A stretch of 64,000 bases of DNA. It comes from Diogma glabrata (taxonomy: Eukaryota; Arthropoda; Insecta; Diptera; Cylindrotomidae). Shown piece by piece: positions 22,275 to 33,702 of this stretch (position 1 is its first letter; each line of letters begins with the position of its first letter). The stretch covers positions 102,860,462 through 102,924,461 of the forward strand of contig OY856188.1 in the NCBI GenBank assembly GCA_963693315.1, written 5' to 3'. The notes under the pieces were generated by a model. That model ran no database searches. It was not told the origin of the DNA and saw only the letters and a list, made by a program, of their open reading frames with translations. Position numbers and translations under genes: made by a program.

Positions 22275-22302
22275 TAGGTAGATTTTTATATGAAATCTAC
22301 CT
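22275..22302. repeat. 3'-UTR-type hairpin TAGGTAGATTT
   Basis: TAGGTAGATTT and AAATCTACCTA form a hairpin. The same hairpin lies at 43815-43842, just beyond the stop of the LINE at 43952-46162. It may be the remains of the 3' end of that LINE family. The segment after it (22313-22403) is found in inverted orientation at 29667-29745. Confidence 0.5.
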
Positions 22303-22608
22303 AAAATACATAGGCTAATATCCCGAAGATATCACCTTGGCTAGAGATATGTCACTGTTATTGCTAATGGTATGTGATATCTCACGCTAACTCAATGGCA
22401 GGAATGATGGTACGTTGCTATGAAACCCACCTACCCAAGCCAAACATTGTCTACTACTTATCTAGATGCCACATAAGAGATAATAAGACTTCATTCTGTC
22501 AACATTATCTATAAGTGACGATGCTAATTTTGCAAGCCTCTACATTGCTTTGTCCTACTTCTAGTTCTCATCAACTAATTCGTCCCAATTTTTTTTTTAT
22601 TAATATAG

Positions 22609-22851
22609 GTGCCAATGGAGCCGCTTGCTGAGTCAGAAAAAAAATTTCAATGTCAAGAATGTGATAAGAAATTTATGTTTTTATATACATTAATACGTCA
22701 TCGAAAAAGACATGCAATATTGAAAAAATCAATTCCTCAAACCAATAGTAACGAACCATTGAAATGTATACATTGTAACTTACAATTCACTAATAATGAA
22801 CATTTGCTCAAACATCTAAAAATTCATGTCAAACGTGATGTGAAAAAACTG
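22609..22851 (+). CDS. C2H2 zinc-finger exon (two fingers)
   Basis: A T-rich tract and ATAG give the acceptor before 22609; the donor is GTATTT at 22852, weaker than its neighbours. The 81 codons are phase 0 at both ends. Finger 1 is CQECDKKFMFLYTLIRH...H and finger 2 is CIHCNLQFTNNEHLLKH...H, both with C-x2-C-x12-H-x3-H spacing. They are separated by a 20-residue linker rather than TGEKP. The function would be nucleic-acid binding, presumably DNA. All ligands are intact. Confidence 0.75.
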
Positions 22852-22976
22852 GTATTTATCCTTATTAGCAATAAATATTTACATATTTTTCAAGTTGAAT
22901 AAATTCATTAAAATTTTTGTGTAAATAATAAATTTTAACGTTCATTAAATTTTTATTACGAAACTTCACTCCCGAG

Positions 22977-23069
22977 GCGGAAAAAAAATTTAAGTGTGAA
23001 ATTTGTGATAAAAAGTTTGTTAGTATTTTTAATTTAAAATTGCATAGAAGCACTTATGAATCAATATGA
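22977..23069 (+). pseudogene. Zinc-finger pseudo-exon
   Basis: AEKKFKCEICDKKF is closely similar to SEKKFQCQECDKKF in the exon at 22609, and NLKLHRSTYES follows before a stop. The last His of the finger is Tyr, and no good polypyrimidine tract precedes it. Probably a degenerate duplicate of a neighbouring exon. Confidence 0.55.
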
Positions 23070-23079
23070 TTTATCCCAT

Positions 23080-24050
23080 ACAGGAGTTTAAACCTAAGCG
23101 TTTGAATTATATTCGAACCATACATGTGATTAAAAAGTTGGTGTTTCTAAAATTTGTTTTAAATGCTGAGGGACAATTTCTTTAAAATACTATAGGACGA
23201 ACGAAGTAACGGGAATCGCAGAAAATAGTATTCAGTTCTACAATTTGAACACAATATTAAAATGGTTTTGTACTAGAAAATTGAATTAGTTAAGATTGAC
23301 TTAACCCCTTGAAAAATTACGTGTTCCGATCGAAGTTTCCATTGTTTTTAGTAAACGTTTCTATGGCTAAATCAATTTTGTATTTGCAAATGTTTCTTGG
23401 ATTATTTCTCGCCTTTCTGTGTACTTCTTTAAATATGTTGTGTTGCTCATAACACTTTTTTAGTCGTGTACCAAATGCTATTTTCACTTTTATTGTTTCT
23501 CGTTCGTTTTTCAAAAATAAATCCAACAAAATGTTGTTGTGGTCAGTATTATCTGATATTATAGTTACTCACTTTACTCTAGAGTCTAGAGTGATTCACT
23601 TCAAGAAGTTTCTAGGTAACCTCTCTGTTTATCAGTAAACAAAAATGACTGAGTGTCTCTAAAAAACTAGTATTACACTTCACTGAGCAACCATCTCAAC
23701 AAACTGAGCCATACGTTTTTAAAACATCACAACTAATATACGAATTCTTTTACGATAATTAGTTCCTGTGTTTTATTTGAATTAAAATTAATTAAATTTC
23801 ATTTGAATTTTAATCACAAGGTCGTGGACTTGAGTCCCGCGCTGGGCGCCACTAGAACGATCCTCTATAGCCTTTAACTCCATACGTAAGGAAAATGAAT
23901 GCCATTGAAATTATTGACAGAATTATTTGTCCACAGACTCTTTATCAAACCGCCATTGCTCTCGACTAATTCGTTAGGAGTGGGATTGCCTTGATAGTAC
24001 GGTAAAAAAGTGATTAAATATTTAGATTAGATTAAATTCGGTGGTACGAA
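23080..24050. other. Mostly non-coding, with a weak tRNA-like patch
   Basis: No recognised gene. A 70-codon minus-strand frame (23317-23529) has protein-like composition but no identity. Around 23825-23850, GGACTTGAGTCCCGCGC resembles a tRNA B-box and T-arm and could come from a tRNA-derived SINE. Confidence 0.3.
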
Positions 24051-24059
24051 CCAAAATAC

Positions 24060-24900
24060 TCTATTGTACCCCACCCTACTACCCCCTGGTGAATACCCAG
24101 TTAGATCACCTCCTCCAATCCAACTTCCTTTAGAAATTTCAGGATATGGAGAACGTTAAGTTTATGCAGGTCGTGCCCGTCAATGTACTGCTCCCCCAGA
24201 TGCAATTTTCTGTCGTAGCTCAAGGTTCTAAAATCTTTGAAGACATGGGCTTGGGTTTCTTCTTCCAAGAGACAGGATCTACATTTGTCATACGGTGTGT
24301 CCTTAGTTCACAGTGTCCTATAAGAACCCCTATCAGGAATCTCAGGTTGTTCCTATTCAACCTAGAGCACATTACTGCTCTCTTTTGATTAAACGATCCA
24401 ATCAAGGATTGCTTCAATTGCTTGGATTGCTTCAAGCTCGCGGTACTGTTCCAGGTTATGCACCATTCCATCATAATTACTTCCCTTATCCGTTCGTGGA
24501 GGACTCGTGCCACCAGCCCACAAAAGGGTCCAGGCTAACAAAAGATGTTAAGGCACCTCGGCTTGCAAGTTTGTCGGCTACTCCATTACTTGCGACTACC
24601 GCATGACCAGGTAACTAGTAAACAGTAACTTTGTTATTATTAACTGCATATTATTTTTAATTGACATTAACTGTTGCTTAATTGTCCGAGAAGATGGCAA
24701 TTCTCTTGTTCTTATATTTACTTCCTAAGCTGGAGTCTGCGCACCTTTCGATAGTACCTATTTCGGCCTGAAAGACGCTTTCGCAGAGGCCAAAATTATT
24801 TGGTCTTTGGTCCAAAGACGCCTGCACCTAGTTCTGCCGCGGTCTTTGAACCATCTGCATAACATTTGATTTGATACGTTGTGGATTCACTGCTCCCCTC
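24060..24900 (-). pseudogene. R1/LOA-type LINE: RNase H and C-terminus
   Basis: The minus strand shows CYADGSKTAAELGAGVFGP near 24830 (first RNase H Asp), VFQAEIGTIERCADSSLGS (Glu) and IAIFSDN (second Asp) in shifting frames. ADKLARRGALTSF and a C-terminal zinc-like motif CRSCLLEEETQAH near 24270 follow. The domain order and RNase H point to the LOA/I-type branch of the R1 group. Stops and frameshifts are numerous. Confidence 0.7.
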
Positions 24901-24999
24901 TGCTTCTTTGTACAACTGCGATGTGTATTTCCTATCGAAGTTGAACTGCTTAATCATTCCGTCTTCAAGAAACTAAAGCAAGCGATTTTTCCTTGAAAA

Positions 25000-25870
25000 A
25001 CTTCCTCGATATTTAGACTCGATGATCTAGCCCGTTCCTATACCTTGTATGCAAAATTTCAGTATGATTTTCCTGGCTACACTCTTAACCTATAAGTGGA
25101 GTGGAGCAAGTCCTAACAGCGTCCCCATTGACACGGTAGGACATGTTGTCATTGTCCCCGTGATGCAGATACCGGCCAGTCCCTGCACCTTTTCCAACGG
25201 TGGTGACTTCCCAGCGTTAATCTGAGCTCTTTTGCTGTATACGACTGCTCTGCAAGTGTGGCTGGTGTCACTATCTACCTCTCACGATAATGACAATGTG
25301 ATCTGCGTACCCAATTCCATCCACCTCCAGACTCCACATGAGGGATGATAATACCCCACCTTGCGGACAGCTCCTACTTGTGTCAAGGCTGACTTTACGA
25401 CCACCAGTATTGGTTTCTGCTATTCTAGTTCTCAGCATCTCACACATCCAATCAGTTGTGGACTGTGGTGCTATCAACCTTTTTCGCACTTAAAGCCTTC
25501 TCAAAGGCTTACGTTATCAAAAGCTATCAAAAGCTTATCAAAAACGCGTCACTCTGCTTTTAAACTTAATAGTTAGGCAGCTGACATCGAACGCCTTGGT
25601 GATTGCCACGTTTACCCCCACTACAGCTTGTTCCAGCGCGGCATAGTATTTTAAATTCCTCTAACCGTTACTAGCTGTAGACCTTCTTTCAGATTCTCCT
25701 GAAATTGATTCCACCTTGTGTGCCGAACGTGGGGCGATACCTCTTTCGTACTATTCGTATTTCAAACAAAATCATTCTATGATCCGACAAGGGGAAGTTA
25801 AATTACGTTAAATTAAACACTTCCTGTCTAGCGCTTATGACAAAAGTGGTTGTGTTCCCGGCGTTAAACA
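25000..25870 (-). pseudogene. R1/LOA-type LINE: decayed reverse transcriptase
   Basis: The best-preserved part (25489-25271) reads CPQGGVLSSLMWSLEVDGIG and YADHIVIIVRG, the RT palm with YADH in place of YADD. Flanking parts show only scattered similarity. It connects the endonuclease at 25898 with the RNase H at 24900. Confidence 0.65.
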
Positions 25871-25897
25871 CGCAAAGGTTTTCTTTAATCAAAAATT

Positions 25898-26440
25898 CTA
25901 ACAGAAACTCACCTTTCTAGTTTGTATCCGTACTTCCCATGTCACGTCGTGAGCATTTGCATCACACCCGATGATAACCGGCCACTTCTTCTTGTTGTAC
26001 CATTCCGTTTCACCTAGCCCCTGTACCTCTGTAGTCAGTATCAGTGCCCCGTCCCCTGCAAAGTATGCTGATGCTATCACTCCCTGGCGGAAAATGCTTC
26101 CGAGTGTGATGGTAGTTGATATGGCCACCAAGTTCCTGGTAAGAAAATCTGAAATATAATTAATATTTTTCTGGTCATAATGCACGCTTTGGGTAAGTTT
26201 GCATTAGGACCCCATACTACCTTCGCCTCGTTCTTTACAAGGCCTCTAACCCTCTTTTTGTGAATCCAGGGTTCCTGTATCATCGTAAACCCTAGCTGTT
26301 TCTTAGTGAATGTCGTGGCCACAACAGCTGACGCTATTTTGTCGTGATTGACATTCACTGAGCTACGCGCAAGCTTCCTGCGGCCTCCATTAGATGTTGT
26401 CGGAGCGGGCGTATCTGCCCTTCTCCTCGGTCCCCACGTC
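25898..26440 (-). pseudogene. R1/LOA-type LINE: endonuclease
   Basis: SSVNVNHDKIASAV and FTMIQEPWIHKKRVRGL (catalytic Glu in QEPW), then PKACIMTRK, and in another frame PVIIGCDANAHDVTW carrying the catalytic D/N. These are standard endonuclease motifs of the R1 group. A frameshift lies near 26150. Confidence 0.75.
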
Positions 26441-26559
26441 TTCGATACTACTGCAATCATCTGCAGCAGCATCCTCCTCCTCTTCCACAACCATATTTCA
26501 GCCGTCGTCTTTTTAGGCCCGTCTACAACAAAGACTTTGCCAAACAGGTAGTTGAGAGT

Positions 26560-26930
26560 GTACCCCACCCCTGGTAAGGCTGTTTTTGCTCTTTCGTCAA
26601 TCAGTGCAATCAGGAGTTGGTCTGTACCCTTATCCTAACTACCCAACCGCTTCCAATATCTGACGAATAGGCGGACATTTTGATCCTCTAGCAGAGCGAA
26701 AGATTTGCTCCTTGTCTGCCCAGCACTCCTTGGAAGAAAGGCGGCAATCTTGTAAGCAATCGGAAAGTCATCTCCCATTTTCATCACTAGTACATGCCTA
26801 CCGACTTCCACTTTAGTTACCACAGACGCGAGCCATTTAACGTCTGCTCGTCCTCGCACTCTACCACCACATGACCAGGTTTGAGGGGAATACCCCAAAC
26901 CCGATTCTGTGATCGGCACATCCTATCGCT
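26560..26930 (-). pseudogene. Possible ORF1 remnant of the R1/LOA-type LINE
   Basis: A 94-codon frame lies immediately upstream of the endonuclease on the same strand, with MKMGDDFPIAYKIAAFLP and QTRSKSFALLEDQNVRLF. No zinc knuckle is visible. The call rests on position only. Confidence 0.35.
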
Positions 26931-27304
26931 AGTTGGTTCATTTGTCTTTCTTATTATTATATTTGGCTTTTACTAGCCTCAATTACTATAGCTGCTCCGC
27001 ACTGAGCATCGTCTGAGAATAATGCACATCCAAAATACCCACCTTAGTTGCCTTAACAACACATGCAGAGCTGGTGCATTCCATTTGCACGATGTACGCA
27101 CAAAGAAGTTTCTTTGCATTTTGTTACAGTTTGACTATTTGCATAAACCGATTGACTAGTTGTTGGTATGATGAGGTATGATGAATCTGATTTCGTCCGA
27201 GCACTGCTGGTGACGATATTTATAAAAAACAACGAGATCAGCAACAGTGCGACGATGTTGTTGGGAATCAAAATTGAATGTTAAATTTCGATCACCAACA
27301 ATTC

Positions 27305-27544
27305 ACAATATACTCTACTGATACGCCATTGTTAGAGCGGATATTGTCCTGTCTTTTCTTGCTGTATTTAAATTATTCCCTCGACCACGATCATGTTTCG
27401 TTGATTTACTAATTATTAGTCATTTGATCAATACATGAGATTACACAAAATTAGGGTTGAGGAAACATTTGCCAAGAATTTTAAATTACAACTATTTACA
27501 TTGTTTATTTTAATGTTATGCTAATTTTGCTTTTTTTACTATAG
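27305..27544 (+). repeat. Duplicated intron module, copy 1
   Basis: The intron sequence from CTCTACTGATACGCCATTGT to the acceptor matches 35035-35278 almost base for base, and in part 48962-51033. The similarity to the third copy continues past the exons to about 27970 (51480 there). This is a segmental duplication of intron plus exon. Confidence 0.85.
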
Positions 27545-27730
27545 GTATTAGGAAAACATCAGTGTGAAATTTGTTCAAAGTTATTTTTACGACCTTACCG
27601 TTTAAAACGTCATTTATTAACACATGAACGTAGACAACCAATTTCCTGTCCACAGTGTCCTTTAAAATATTTCCACAAAGAAACTTTTGACAAACATGTT
27701 AAAAATCATGAACTGAAAAATAAACTTACG
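27545..27730 (+). CDS. C2H2 zinc-finger exon (two fingers)
   Basis: Acceptor TTTTTTTACTATAG, donor GTACGG at 27731. There are 62 codons, phase 0 at both ends. Finger 1 CEICSKLFLRPYRLKRH...H and finger 2 CPQCPLKYFHKETFDKH...H are intact, joined by the linker ERRQPIS. An intron of only 62 bp leads to the mini-exon at 27793. It is the paralogue of the exon at 51034 and shares VLGKHQCEICSK with the broken exon at 35279. Confidence 0.8.
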
Positions 27731-27792
27731 GTACGGATTTGTTTGAAGATAGATTGTCACATTTGGTTGTTAAAACATTCATTTATTTTCAG

Positions 27793-27837
27793 GGATCGAC
27801 TGGAAACGAATCAATCAATGCAGTTTCCAATAAAATT
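27793..27837 (+). CDS. 15-codon linker exon
   Basis: GSTGNESINAVSNKI between CAG and GTAAGT, phase 0. It is the paralogue of ESIGSESINAGSNKI at 51301, and the short intron in front of it (GATAGATTGTCACATTTGGT) is also conserved between the two copies. No domain; probably a flexible Ser/Asn-rich linker. Confidence 0.7.
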
Positions 27838-28106
27838 GTAAGTAACCAAAGTTAATTATAAACGTTAAAACTCTTTATGAATCAAACATCATCCACCCAA
27901 TATATAATACGTTAATAGAAATAATTCAGGAGCACAGGGTTTGAATTATAATTTGAAGGTTTAAATTCCGTACAAAGCATCATACAAAATATCATAAGAC
28001 ATTTGTTCCCAATTCATACAAAAATAATTTTAACTGACGCCTCAATTACAAAAATTGTTAACTTTAATAATAATTGCATTTTCTTTTCTTTCTTTCTTTT
28101 CCTTAG

Positions 28107-28258
28107 ATTCGAAAATATAAATGTGAATTTTGTACCACAAAATATTTCCAATCTTCTAGTTTAATACTTCATCTAGAAACACATAAAGGTGAAAACCCAT
28201 ATAATTGTTCACAGTGTTTTATGAAAATGGCGAACAAAGAAGAATTGGATGTACATTT
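28107..28258 (+). pseudogene. Zinc-finger exon truncated by insertion
   Basis: Acceptor TTTTCCTTAG. Finger 1 is CEFCTTKYFQSSSLILH...H with a KGENPY linker, then CSQCFMKMANKEELDVH. The second finger loses its last His spacing where ACATTACATTACATT begins. Gypsy sequence follows from 28276, and the frame stops at about 28300. No donor remains. Confidence 0.6.
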
Positions 28259-28275
28259 ACATTACATTACATTCA

Positions 28276-28600
28276 ATTTGACAGGGTCGCCTCGATAACG
28301 CATCAGCCCGGTTCCCATGCGCGGTATCTTTTCGATGCTTAATATATATGTCGTATGCCTGTAATCGTTGAATCCAGCGTGCTACTTATCATTCTGTATT
28401 TTTGAACTAGAGTAACCACCTTAATTCACCATGATCAGTTCTGGGATGAAATTTCTAACCATACAAGTATATATGGAAATGTTTGACGCATCCCATAATA
28501 GCCAATGTAGAATCATCTCAAATGGGGACAGGACTTCTCATATACCTTCATTACTGGCCTATGTATCCAAAGTAGACTTCACATTAGGTATAGGATAGAA
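28276..28600 (-). pseudogene. Gypsy RNase H fragment
   Basis: In one minus-strand frame with several stops: STLDT-ASNEGI, PRTDHGELRWL, then VARWIQRLQAYDIYIKHRKD and HGNRADALSRRPC. This is the RNase H domain to the ADALSRRPC junction with the integrase linker. It lies against the broken zinc-finger exon. Confidence 0.75.
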
Positions 28601-28661
28601 TAGAATTGGAGCTGTACAAATGCTTATTCCAGAGGTCCATTGCTCATTCCAGAGCTCCAAC

Positions 28662-29028
28662 CCATTATCACTTAAAATGAACGTTTTTTAAGCAAAAAAT
28701 AAGCATATTTCCTTGTTTTGACACACTTGACGATATTTTTGATACACTTCCGGTACAGCTATCGAACATATCATCCTTTCGGCTGCTACCATTGAGTGTA
28801 CCTATTTTTAGAAACCAAAATTTTTAAAATCCCTTCAGCCGTTTTCTAGATTTCGTCGCGGTTGTTACGGCCTGCAGGCCGGGTGGCAGACAGACATACA
28901 TTTTTTTTGTTGCTTTTTTAGAATCAGAAGGTCCTAAAACGTCGTGAAATGCCAAAAAAAGTGGGGGTCAAAATTTCACTTTTGGCTCATGAATGTAATA
29001 CTTAGGTCTTTCAGACCGAAGTAAAATT
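28662..29028 (+). repeat. Interspersed repeat family X, copy 1
   Basis: ACTTAAAATGAACGTTTTT, ACACTTCCGGTACAG, TTTTCTAGATTTCGTCG, CAGACAGACATACA and TGTAATACTTAGG occur here in the same order as at 60640-60985. A reverse-complement partial copy is at 43195-43425. No coding frame is evident. Confidence 0.75.
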
Positions 29029-29139
29029 TGAATTATATATTAGAGATTTTTTTTGACCACTTAAACTCAAGCAATTAAATTATTTTGAATTTTTCAATTA
29101 GAATGTATATTTTGGATATTTCGCAGAGAAACTCCATTT

Positions 29140-29245
29140 TTCTCTTATGTGTGTTTCGGATTGGGATTCGAACTATTCTCATCAGTGCCATGGCTCGAAT
29201 CCGTTTTGGCAGACACGCTATCCAACTAAAGTTGAAATTTCATCA
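29140..29245 (-). repeat. tRNA-like sequence (SINE head or tRNA pseudogene)
   Basis: The minus strand reads TAGTTGGATAGCGTGTC (like a tRNA A-box and D-arm), and about 40 bp later AGTTCGAATCCC (a near-perfect B-box/T-loop). The acceptor stem is not convincing, and no variable-arm or tail structure was established. Confidence 0.4.
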
Positions 29246-29589
29246 TTATTTTAACTACTTTAAGTTGAATTTTTCTCATATGGTATTTCTGGTTTTGTAA
29301 TTCAATTAGCCAATTCTAGTGTATTTAGCCTAATTAACTCTACGAACATATGTTTCTCATACTCTAACGAAGTTAGCATTGAATGAATAACTTGTGATCT
29401 ACGAGTTTGGAAGACAATTTCCAACTAGTTGTTGTGACTAACACTGATTAATTTCTAGATGTTATTTGAATGTATATTTACTTTATACGAAAGACAATGT
29501 TTATGTACATTAAACTGGTTAATAATTTTAATTCACTAGATTTGAATATTGAAAATTTTGAATTCTTTAATGCCGCAGGAGGGATCGAT

Positions 29590-30111
29590 TTTGATCGATT
29601 ATGATCAATGTTGATCTACGGGTCTGACTATCCTGCGTACTCCAGTCCCTGCCATTGACATATGAGTTAGCGTGAGATATCACATACCACTGGCAATGGC
29701 AGGAGATGTCATTAGCCAAGATGATATCTTAGGGTGCTGGCGGACGAACTTTAATTAGTCAACGGCAGCACTTCCAGTCTTAGCTGGGCAGCGTTCCGTA
29801 GCGGTACCGCTCATTAGCTCTTCCGAGGAATCGAACCATCACGTAGTTATGTGTGGGCTTTGTGCCTCGATTAAGGTGGTGGGCGGTGCGTCTGGGGTGC
29901 GCTGCATCAGCTGGATTATTGGCATTTAGTTTTGTTTTGTTTTCTGCAAATTTCTCACAATTTGTTTTTCACTTATTATTTTGTTATTATTTCTTCATCT
30001 TATCATGAAATATTGGCATATGTCATATTTTGTAGTATGATAGGATTTTTTACTTAGTTATGCATTTTAAAATAAAACACAAAAAAATAAAATAAACATT
30101 TTGATATATAT
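29590..30111 (+). other. Probable 5' UTR of the CR1-like LINE
   Basis: Unlike its surroundings, this stretch is GC-balanced (GGGATCGATTTTGATCGATT, CTTAGCTGGGCAGCGTTCC) and runs into the ORF at 30112. A 90-bp segment at 29667-29745 recurs inverted at 22313-22403. Confidence 0.45.
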
Positions 30112-30903
30112 ATGGCAGTACAACCGAAAAAAAATAAGTCTGCAAGTGGTAAAGCAAATTTGCGCAATCCACCCGCCCATAAAGCGGCATGTCCACGGAA
30201 TTTGCAGGGACAAAACATATATGAATCAATAAAAAATTTTAAAATACATGTTCAAAACATCTGCGGATTGAACGCTAACCATGACCACGTGCAACATCAT
30301 CTTGAGCACGACAAACCGAACATTCTATTCCTTACAGAAACACAAGTTTCTGAAAATTTTCTCTTTATAGAATCGCTTAATTCCAAATATCGGCTCGAAT
30401 CAGCTTTCAAACTCCATCAGGGCGTATGCGCATTCGTTCATGAGAGTGTCGCGTACACGCGCTTTCCAAATTTTGAACTACACGGTGACGGCTTCAATAC
30501 AATGGTTTTAAAGATTTGTCTTCCAGAAATGACTTTTTTTACAATAGCCTTATACCGGTCCCCCAACAAACGTAACCCAAACTTTTTTAATATACTGACA
30601 AAAATTATGGACGAGATTAGAGCAAAGTCCCCTAATTGTGAAGTTATCGTTACCGGTGACTTCAACGTCCACAACAAATCATGGTTGGAATTCTCCAAAT
30701 CGACCGACGATGTTGACAATAGTGGAAAACTGGCAGAAATTTTTGCCGCGTCTCAGGGCCTATTCCAAATTGTTAAAAGCCCGACTTTCACTCCCCGTAA
30801 TGGCGGTGATAATAGTTTTCTACTAGATCTCTATCTTACCACAATGCCAGATATTACGAGTGTCGATGTTGCGAAAGGTAGTATTGGAAATTCTGATCAT
30901 TAG
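30112..30903 (+). pseudogene. CR1-like LINE ORF2: endonuclease, ends at one in-frame TAG
   Basis: 264 codons opening with a basic N-terminus, then FKIHVQNICGLNAN, ILFLTETQVSE (catalytic Glu), GVCAFVHESVAY, ALYRSPNK, VIVTGDFNVHNKSWLE, FLLDLYLTTMP and GSIGNSDH. The TAG at 30901-30903 directly follows SDH, and the same frame then continues without a break into the RT. Apart from this codon the endonuclease looks complete. Confidence 0.9.
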
Positions 30904-32625
30904 TTAATCTCATCAGTTATCAAAACTGATTTACTTAAAACTACAGCTCCCAAACCCCGTAAAATATTTCACTACTCAAAAATGGATAAGAGTGGTCTTC
31001 AAAATTTTTTCCATGGTTTCCCTTTCGACCGTCATTGTTTTTACACTGACAATGTAAATGTTTCTGCTCAAAACTTTACAGAAACCATCCAATTTGCTAT
31101 CAATAAATTTGTCCCTTTCTCCATAGTAAAACCCAAACAAAAATACTTGTACTCGAAAGCTGCCAAAACGGCACTTAGAAACAAACGTAGATCATTTAAT
31201 ATTTGGATTCATAACAAAACTCCCACTAATCGATCCCAATATCTAAAGGCCAACAAAATATACAAAATATCTAATCAGATTATCTCAAACGAAAAGTCCG
31301 AAATTGACAGAGCGAAAGCCTCAAAACTTACGTCTATGTCTGTTTCTGACAAGAGTTTCTACAGTGCCATTAATTCTTTAAATTCTGGTACAAAATTTTC
31401 TATTCCCCCTATTATTGATGGTGATTTAATCGTCAATGAGCCCGCAAGAAAAGCTAACTTGTTCGCTGAACGCTTTGCTCTGAACTCCACTGTTTTGGAA
31501 ACTCCTAAAGAAATACCCCAAATCCAGTCTTCAGGAGTTAATATGAATGAACTTCACTTCAAACCCAAAATAGTCGCTAAACTTTTAAAGGGGTTAAACA
31601 TCAACAAAGCATCAGGAATGGACAATATTCCACCCATTATTTTAAAAACCTTTTCCAAAGAACTTGCACCAACTTTAACTAAAATATTCTACCAATCCTA
31701 CAAATCTAGTATATTTCCCTCGTGCTGGAAGTTGGCAAATGTCCAGCCCGTCCCCAAAAAGGGACCAAAATCCGATATCTCAAATTATAGGCCAATAGCT
31801 TTACTATCGGTCCTATCCAAAGTCTACGAGCATTATATTAATACACATATTTCAAAATTTCTGGAAGAAAATCATTTAATATCCGACAGCCAATACGGTT
31901 TTCGAAACAAAAGATCAACTACCGATCTATTAAACTATGTAGCGCATTGTTGGAACAGCATACTTGATAAAGGTGGTGAAACATACGTTATCGCTTTAGA
32001 CATCTCCAAGGCATTCGATCGAGTCTGGCATGCCAACTTAATCAACAAGCTCGTTGCGTATGGTTTTCATCCCAATGTTGTGAAGCTGATTCAAAATTTT
32101 CTATCCGACCGATACATTTCGGTAACCTTAGACGGATATTCTTCTGAGTCTAAACTAATTAACGCTGGTGTACCCCAAGGCTCAGTATTGTCCCCAACCC
32201 TATTTTTGATTTATATCAACGAATTGTTGAAAATCACCAGCAACCCAATAAATAGTTATGCAGATGATAGTACTCTGCACAAGTCGTTCGAGCCCCTTCC
32301 TTCAAAAGGTAAAATGCACGAACGAATCAATCCTGCCCGGAGAGACGCTGCCATAAACGTGAACAAAGACCTGAATAAAGTCGCCGACTGGGGTGACCAA
32401 AACCTTGTCAATTTCAACTCCACCAAAACACAGCTGTTGATTGTTTCCAGATTAAAGATCGAGTTCCCCAAAGATATTTTATTTAGTATGTGTGATGAAC
32501 CAATAGGTGAATGTAAAAACATTCGTTTATTGGGTGTCACAGTTTCAAATGACCTACTCTGGAACGATCATGTAATGGCGATGGCAAAAAGCGCGTCTAA
32601 AAACCTTAGACGGATATTCTTCTGA
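30904..32625 (+). pseudogene. CR1-like LINE ORF2: linker and reverse transcriptase
   Basis: In the same frame as the endonuclease: KASGMDNIPPIILKTF, SNYRPIALLSVLSKVYEHYI, SQYGFRNKRSTTDLLNYVAH, VIALDISKAFDRVWHANL, GVPQGSVLSPTLFLIYINEL and SYADDST, then LGVTVSNDLLWNDH. All polymerase motifs are intact. The frame ends at 32623-32625 where the 478-bp tandem duplication begins, in KNLRRIFF. Confidence 0.9.
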
Positions 32626-33234
32626 GTCTAAACTAATTAACGCTGGTGTACCCCAAGGCTCAGTATTGTCCCCAACCCTATTTTTGATTTATATCAACGA
32701 ATTGTTGAAAATCACCAGCAACCCAATAAATAGTTATGCAGATGATAGTACTCTGCACAAGTCGTTCGAGCCCCTTCCTTCAAAAGGTAAAATGCACGAA
32801 CGAATCAATCCTGCCCGGAGAGACGCTGCCATAAACGTGAACAAAGACCTGAATAAAGTCGCCGACTGGGGTGACCAAAACCTTGTCAATTTCAACTCCA
32901 CCAAAACACAGCTGTTGATTGTTTCCAGATTAAAGATCGAGTTCCCCAAAGATATTTTATTTAGTATGTGTGATGAACCAATAGGTGAATGTAAAAACAT
33001 TCGTTTATTGGGTGTCACAGTTTCAAATGACCTACTCTGGAACGATCATGTAATAGCGATGGCAAAAAGCGCGTCTAAAAACCTTAGACGGATATTCTTC
33101 TGAGTCTAAACTAATTAACGCTGGTGTACCCCAAGGCTCAGTATTGTCCCCAACCCTATTTTTGATTTATATCAACGAATTGTTGAAAATCACCAGCAAC
33201 CCAATAAATAGTTATGCAGATGATAGTACTCTGT
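32126..33234 (+). repeat. 478-bp tandem duplication within LINE RT (2.3 copies)
   Basis: CCTTAGACGGATATTCTTCT starts at 32126, 32604 and 33082, a constant 478-bp step. Units 1 and 2 differ at very few bases (GTAATGGCG versus GTAATAGCG). Unit 3 stops after about 150 bp at GATAGTACTCTG. As 478 is not a multiple of three, each junction shifts the frame. Each unit contains the catalytic SYADDST box. Confidence 0.92.
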
Positions 33235-33702
33235 TCAAAAGCGAGCTATACGAATTGTAGGTGATCGAACTTTGACATCAAAACTTGATTCCCTACAACA
33301 TCGTCGCACTGTTGCTGACCTCGTTGTTTTTTACAAATATCGTCATCAGCAGTGCTCAGATGAAATCAGCGGCATCATGCCTCAAACTTATTCTTACCCC
33401 CGTTCCACTCGGCAATCGGCTGCCGCAACCAGTGAAATGGTAAAGATCCCGCGCTGTCATACTGGCAGATCGCAGAGAGACTTCTTTGTCCGAACTGCGT
33501 ACAAATGGAATAGTTTGCCGGAACACTTAGTCTCAGGTGGCTTCAACCCACAGATGTTTAAAAAAAGCGTTAATCTACACCTCAGAACGCTAGCTGTTGT
33601 GGGACCCAGATCTAGACCTAGGTCTTAAAAGGTATTTATGTGTTGTTGTGACACATATTCTAAACCCTATTACACAACACATTTTATTAAAAAAAAAAAA
33701 TA
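33235..33702 (+). pseudogene. CR1-like LINE C-terminus and 3' tail
   Basis: VQKRAIRIVGDRTL, LDSLQHRRTVADLVVFYKY, QRDFFVRTAYKWNSLPEHL and FNPQMFKKSVNLHLRTL end at the stop 33626-33628. The thumb segment normally between LLWNDH and VQKRAIR is missing because of the duplication. The 3' UTR ends in TTTTATTAAAAAAAAAAA near 33700. Confidence 0.85.

Noticed and set aside
23317..23529. 70-codon minus-strand frame of protein-like composition
   Set aside because: No domain, no splice sites and no paralogue in the window; listed only within the unassigned stretch.
27053..27271. Minus-strand frame with a hydrophobic N-terminus and C-terminal cysteines, resembling a small secreted peptide
   Set aside because: The frame has no ATG (it would start at TTG), no promoter or splice evidence, and lies next to a decayed LINE.
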